Source of the DNA: JAJQBJ01 sp964387095
GTDB lineage: Bacteria > Bacillota > Clostridia > Oscillospirales > Oscillospiraceae
Direction: 5' to 3'
Assembly (NCBI GenBank): GCA_964387095.1
Contig: CAYLVH010000042.1
Location: 1-15,358 of the forward strand
Length of the DNA: 15,358 bases
The translations under genes and the position numbers were made by a program. Positions 14,018 to 15,358 of this stretch are shown piece by piece (the first letter of the stretch is position 1; every line of letters begins with the position of its first letter). Under the pieces are notes generated by a model that searched no databases, had not been told where the DNA came from, and saw nothing but the letters and a program-made list of their open reading frames with translations.

Positions 14018-15331
14018 TTAAATATAATTCAAAGCACGGGCCTCCTTGGTCAGCTGTTCGCGGTCATCGGGGTGGGCAATGGCAATGAGTTGGCGGCAGC
14101 GGTCCTGTAGGGTACGGCCCTTCAGATAAGCCACGCCATATTCGGTGACCACGGTATCCGCATAGGGCCTGGGAATGGTGACCTGCGCGCCAGGGGTCAG
14201 GATGGTCTTGATCTTCTGCTGGCCCTTCTTCGTGCGGGACTGCATAATTAAAATGGAGCGGCCCCCCTTGGAATGCTGGGCGCCGTAGGCAAAGTCAAAG
14301 CCTCCCCCTGGGCCGGAATACTGGCGGGTGCCGATGGATTCGGAACAAACCTGGCCGGTGAGGCCAATCTCCAAAATCCCATTGATGGAGATCATATTGT
14401 CGTTTGCCATAATGACCCGGGGATCGGTCACATAGCTGGCGGGACAGATGACGCAGTTCTTATCCTTGTGGATGTAATCATAGAGGTGAGGCGTCCCCCC
14501 TGCGAAGCAGAAGATGTGCTCACCGGGGTTTAGGTTCTTGCGGGAGCCGTCCACTACGCCCTTTTCGATCATATCTGCCATGAGATTGGTGAACATTTCG
14601 CTGTGGATGCCCAGGTGCCGCTTCTCCATCATATGGCTGGCGCAGGCGTTGGGCAGGGTGCCAATCCCCAGCTGGAAGGTGGCGCCATCGGGCACCAGGT
14701 CAGCCACATACTGGCCAATTTTATCCTCAATCTCAGAGGGGACCAGATCAGGGGTGACCTGGGGAACATAATCCGCTTCACACAGGGCATGAACCTGGGT
14801 AATATTGATCTCCAGTCCGCCATTGACTCGCTGGAGCTGCTTATTGACCTCCAGGATCACCTTTCTCTGGCAGGTCTTCTGCTCCCAGATATCCTTCTCC
14901 CACATCATGGACAGGTTGACTTGGAAGTTGCCATTTTCGTCCATAGGCGTGCAGGCTACACAGTAGACATCCCGGGGATAGGCCGCATTATAGAAAAAGG
15001 GCTGGTCATAAAGGTCACAGGCCACAAAGGTGACATTGCCCTTCCGCAGCGGCTCGTCCCACCCCCGTGAAAAGAAAGCGGACTGGGTTAGAATATGCCC
15101 CTTCATTCCGTCATTTTGCAGGAAGCCGTAGTTGCTGGAGCGGCCCTTTAGCACGGTGACGTCCATGACCCGGGGCGCAATGGTGTGCAGCTCCGCGCAG
15201 ATGGTCTGAGGCTCATTGCAGTCCTTGCCAAAGCAGATGTTGTCCCCGGACTCAATCAACGCCAGGCAGCCCTGCACATCCGTCAGCTTTTCCTGATACA
15301 TTTTTAGATAATCTTCATAAGTGTATGCCAT
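14018..15331 (-). CDS. abfT: Acetyl-CoA hydrolase/transferase-family CoA-transferase (4-hydroxybutyrate CoA-transferase type)
   Basis: A complete 437-residue family I CoA-transferase of the Cat1/Cat2/AbfT group, which moves CoA from acetyl-CoA or butyryl-CoA to a carboxylic acid through a glutamyl-CoA thioester. LGIGTLPNA (about 221-229) is the oxyanion-loop motif, and Glu245 in GIHSEMFTN is at the catalytic glutamate position. The C-terminal GPGGGFDFAYGAQHSKGGRSI block and VTEYGVAYLKGRT are typical. It starts at ATG behind GAGGGGA with a good spacing, only 27 bases from the window edge, so its promoter is not visible. The dehydratase downstream makes 4-hydroxybutyrate (or a similar hydroxyacid) the likeliest acceptor. 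This is the route by which GABA and 4-hydroxybutyrate fermenters form crotonyl-CoA and butyrate. Other acceptors in this broad family cannot be excluded. Confidence 0.9.
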   Translation of the reverse strand: MAYTYEDYLKMYQEKLTDVQGCLALIESGDNICFGKDCNEPQTICAELHTIAPRVMDVTVLKGRSSNYGFLQNDGMKGHILTQSAFFSRGWDEPLRKGNVTFVACDLYDQPFFYNAAYPRDVYCVACTPMDENGNFQVNLSMMWEKDIWEQKTCQRKVILEVNKQLQRVNGGLEINITQVHALCEADYVPQVTPDLVPSEIEDKIGQYVADLVPDGATFQLGIGTLPNACASHMMEKRHLGIHSEMFTNLMADMIEKGVVDGSRKNLNPGEHIFCFAGGTPHLYDYIHKDKNCVICPASYVTDPRVIMANDNMISINGILEIGLTGQVCSESIGTRQYSGPGGGFDFAYGAQHSKGGRSILIMQSRTKKGQQKIKTILTPGAQVTIPRPYADTVVTEYGVAYLKGRTLQDRCRQLIAIAHPDDREQLTKEARALNYI

Positions 15332-15358
15332 AAAAATCCCCTCAGTTCTTTGATAAGA

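Noticed and set aside
12127..14088. Very long plus-strand open frame (653 codons) opposite the dehydratase and its leader
   Set aside because: It is antisense to a gene with clear catalytic motifs, lacks a ribosome binding site, crosses the terminator boundary and leader, and its translation shows no recognisable domain.

Overview
The window looks like chromosomal DNA from an anaerobic, spore-forming (or formerly spore-forming) Firmicute, most likely a gut Clostridia of the Oscillospiraceae type (Flavonifractor, Intestinimonas or Oscillibacter relatives). This placement is inference. It rests on spoVA genes, a 4-hydroxybutyrate-type CoA-transferase and radical dehydratase pair, Gram-positive ribosome binding sites and moderately GC-rich coding DNA. 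Nearly all genes are on the minus strand; only the spoVA remnant is on the plus strand. No RNA genes, IS elements or CRISPR arrays were seen.

Region 1 (1-2330): a PfkB-family sugar kinase, cut by the window edge, diverges from a two-gene spoVAD-spoVAE remnant. Both spoVA genes carry lesions: one inserted base in spoVAD, and a short frame-breaking deletion in spoVAE. A strong bidirectional hairpin terminator closes the pair against the converging minus-strand genes.

Region 2 (2340-11884, minus strand, read from high to low coordinates): a sensor histidine kinase and an OmpR-type response regulator lead a run containing a two-domain CHR (chromate-type) transporter, CysD, a fused CysN-CysC and a PAPS-dependent sulfotransferase. 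The regulator and transporter overlap by 4 bases, and the sulfotransferase follows cysNC directly. A metallo-beta-lactamase-fold hydrolase and a P1-family (DmpA-like) aminopeptidase follow after gaps of about 80 bases. This set can take up an oxyanion, activate sulfate to PAPS and transfer the sulfonate to an acceptor, under a dedicated signal. No APS/PAPS or sulfite reductase is present, so it resembles rhizobial nodPQ-nodH and Bacteroides sterol-sulfonation loci rather than cysteine biosynthesis. The AT-rich region before the kinase has a good sigma-A promoter and four GTTTAA-like repeats spaced exactly 11 bases apart, a plausible autoregulatory site. This locus is the best candidate here for an undescribed system.

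Region 3 (12093-15331, minus strand): a family I CoA-transferase (AbfT/Cat2-like) followed, after a 256-base leader, by a 4-hydroxybutyryl-CoA dehydratase-family flavoprotein and a clear terminator. All four [4Fe-4S] ligands of the dehydratase are present, but a glutamate known to be catalytic in AbfD appears to be replaced by alanine. The pair probably activates and dehydrates a hydroxyacid on the way to crotonyl-CoA or a related enoyl-CoA.
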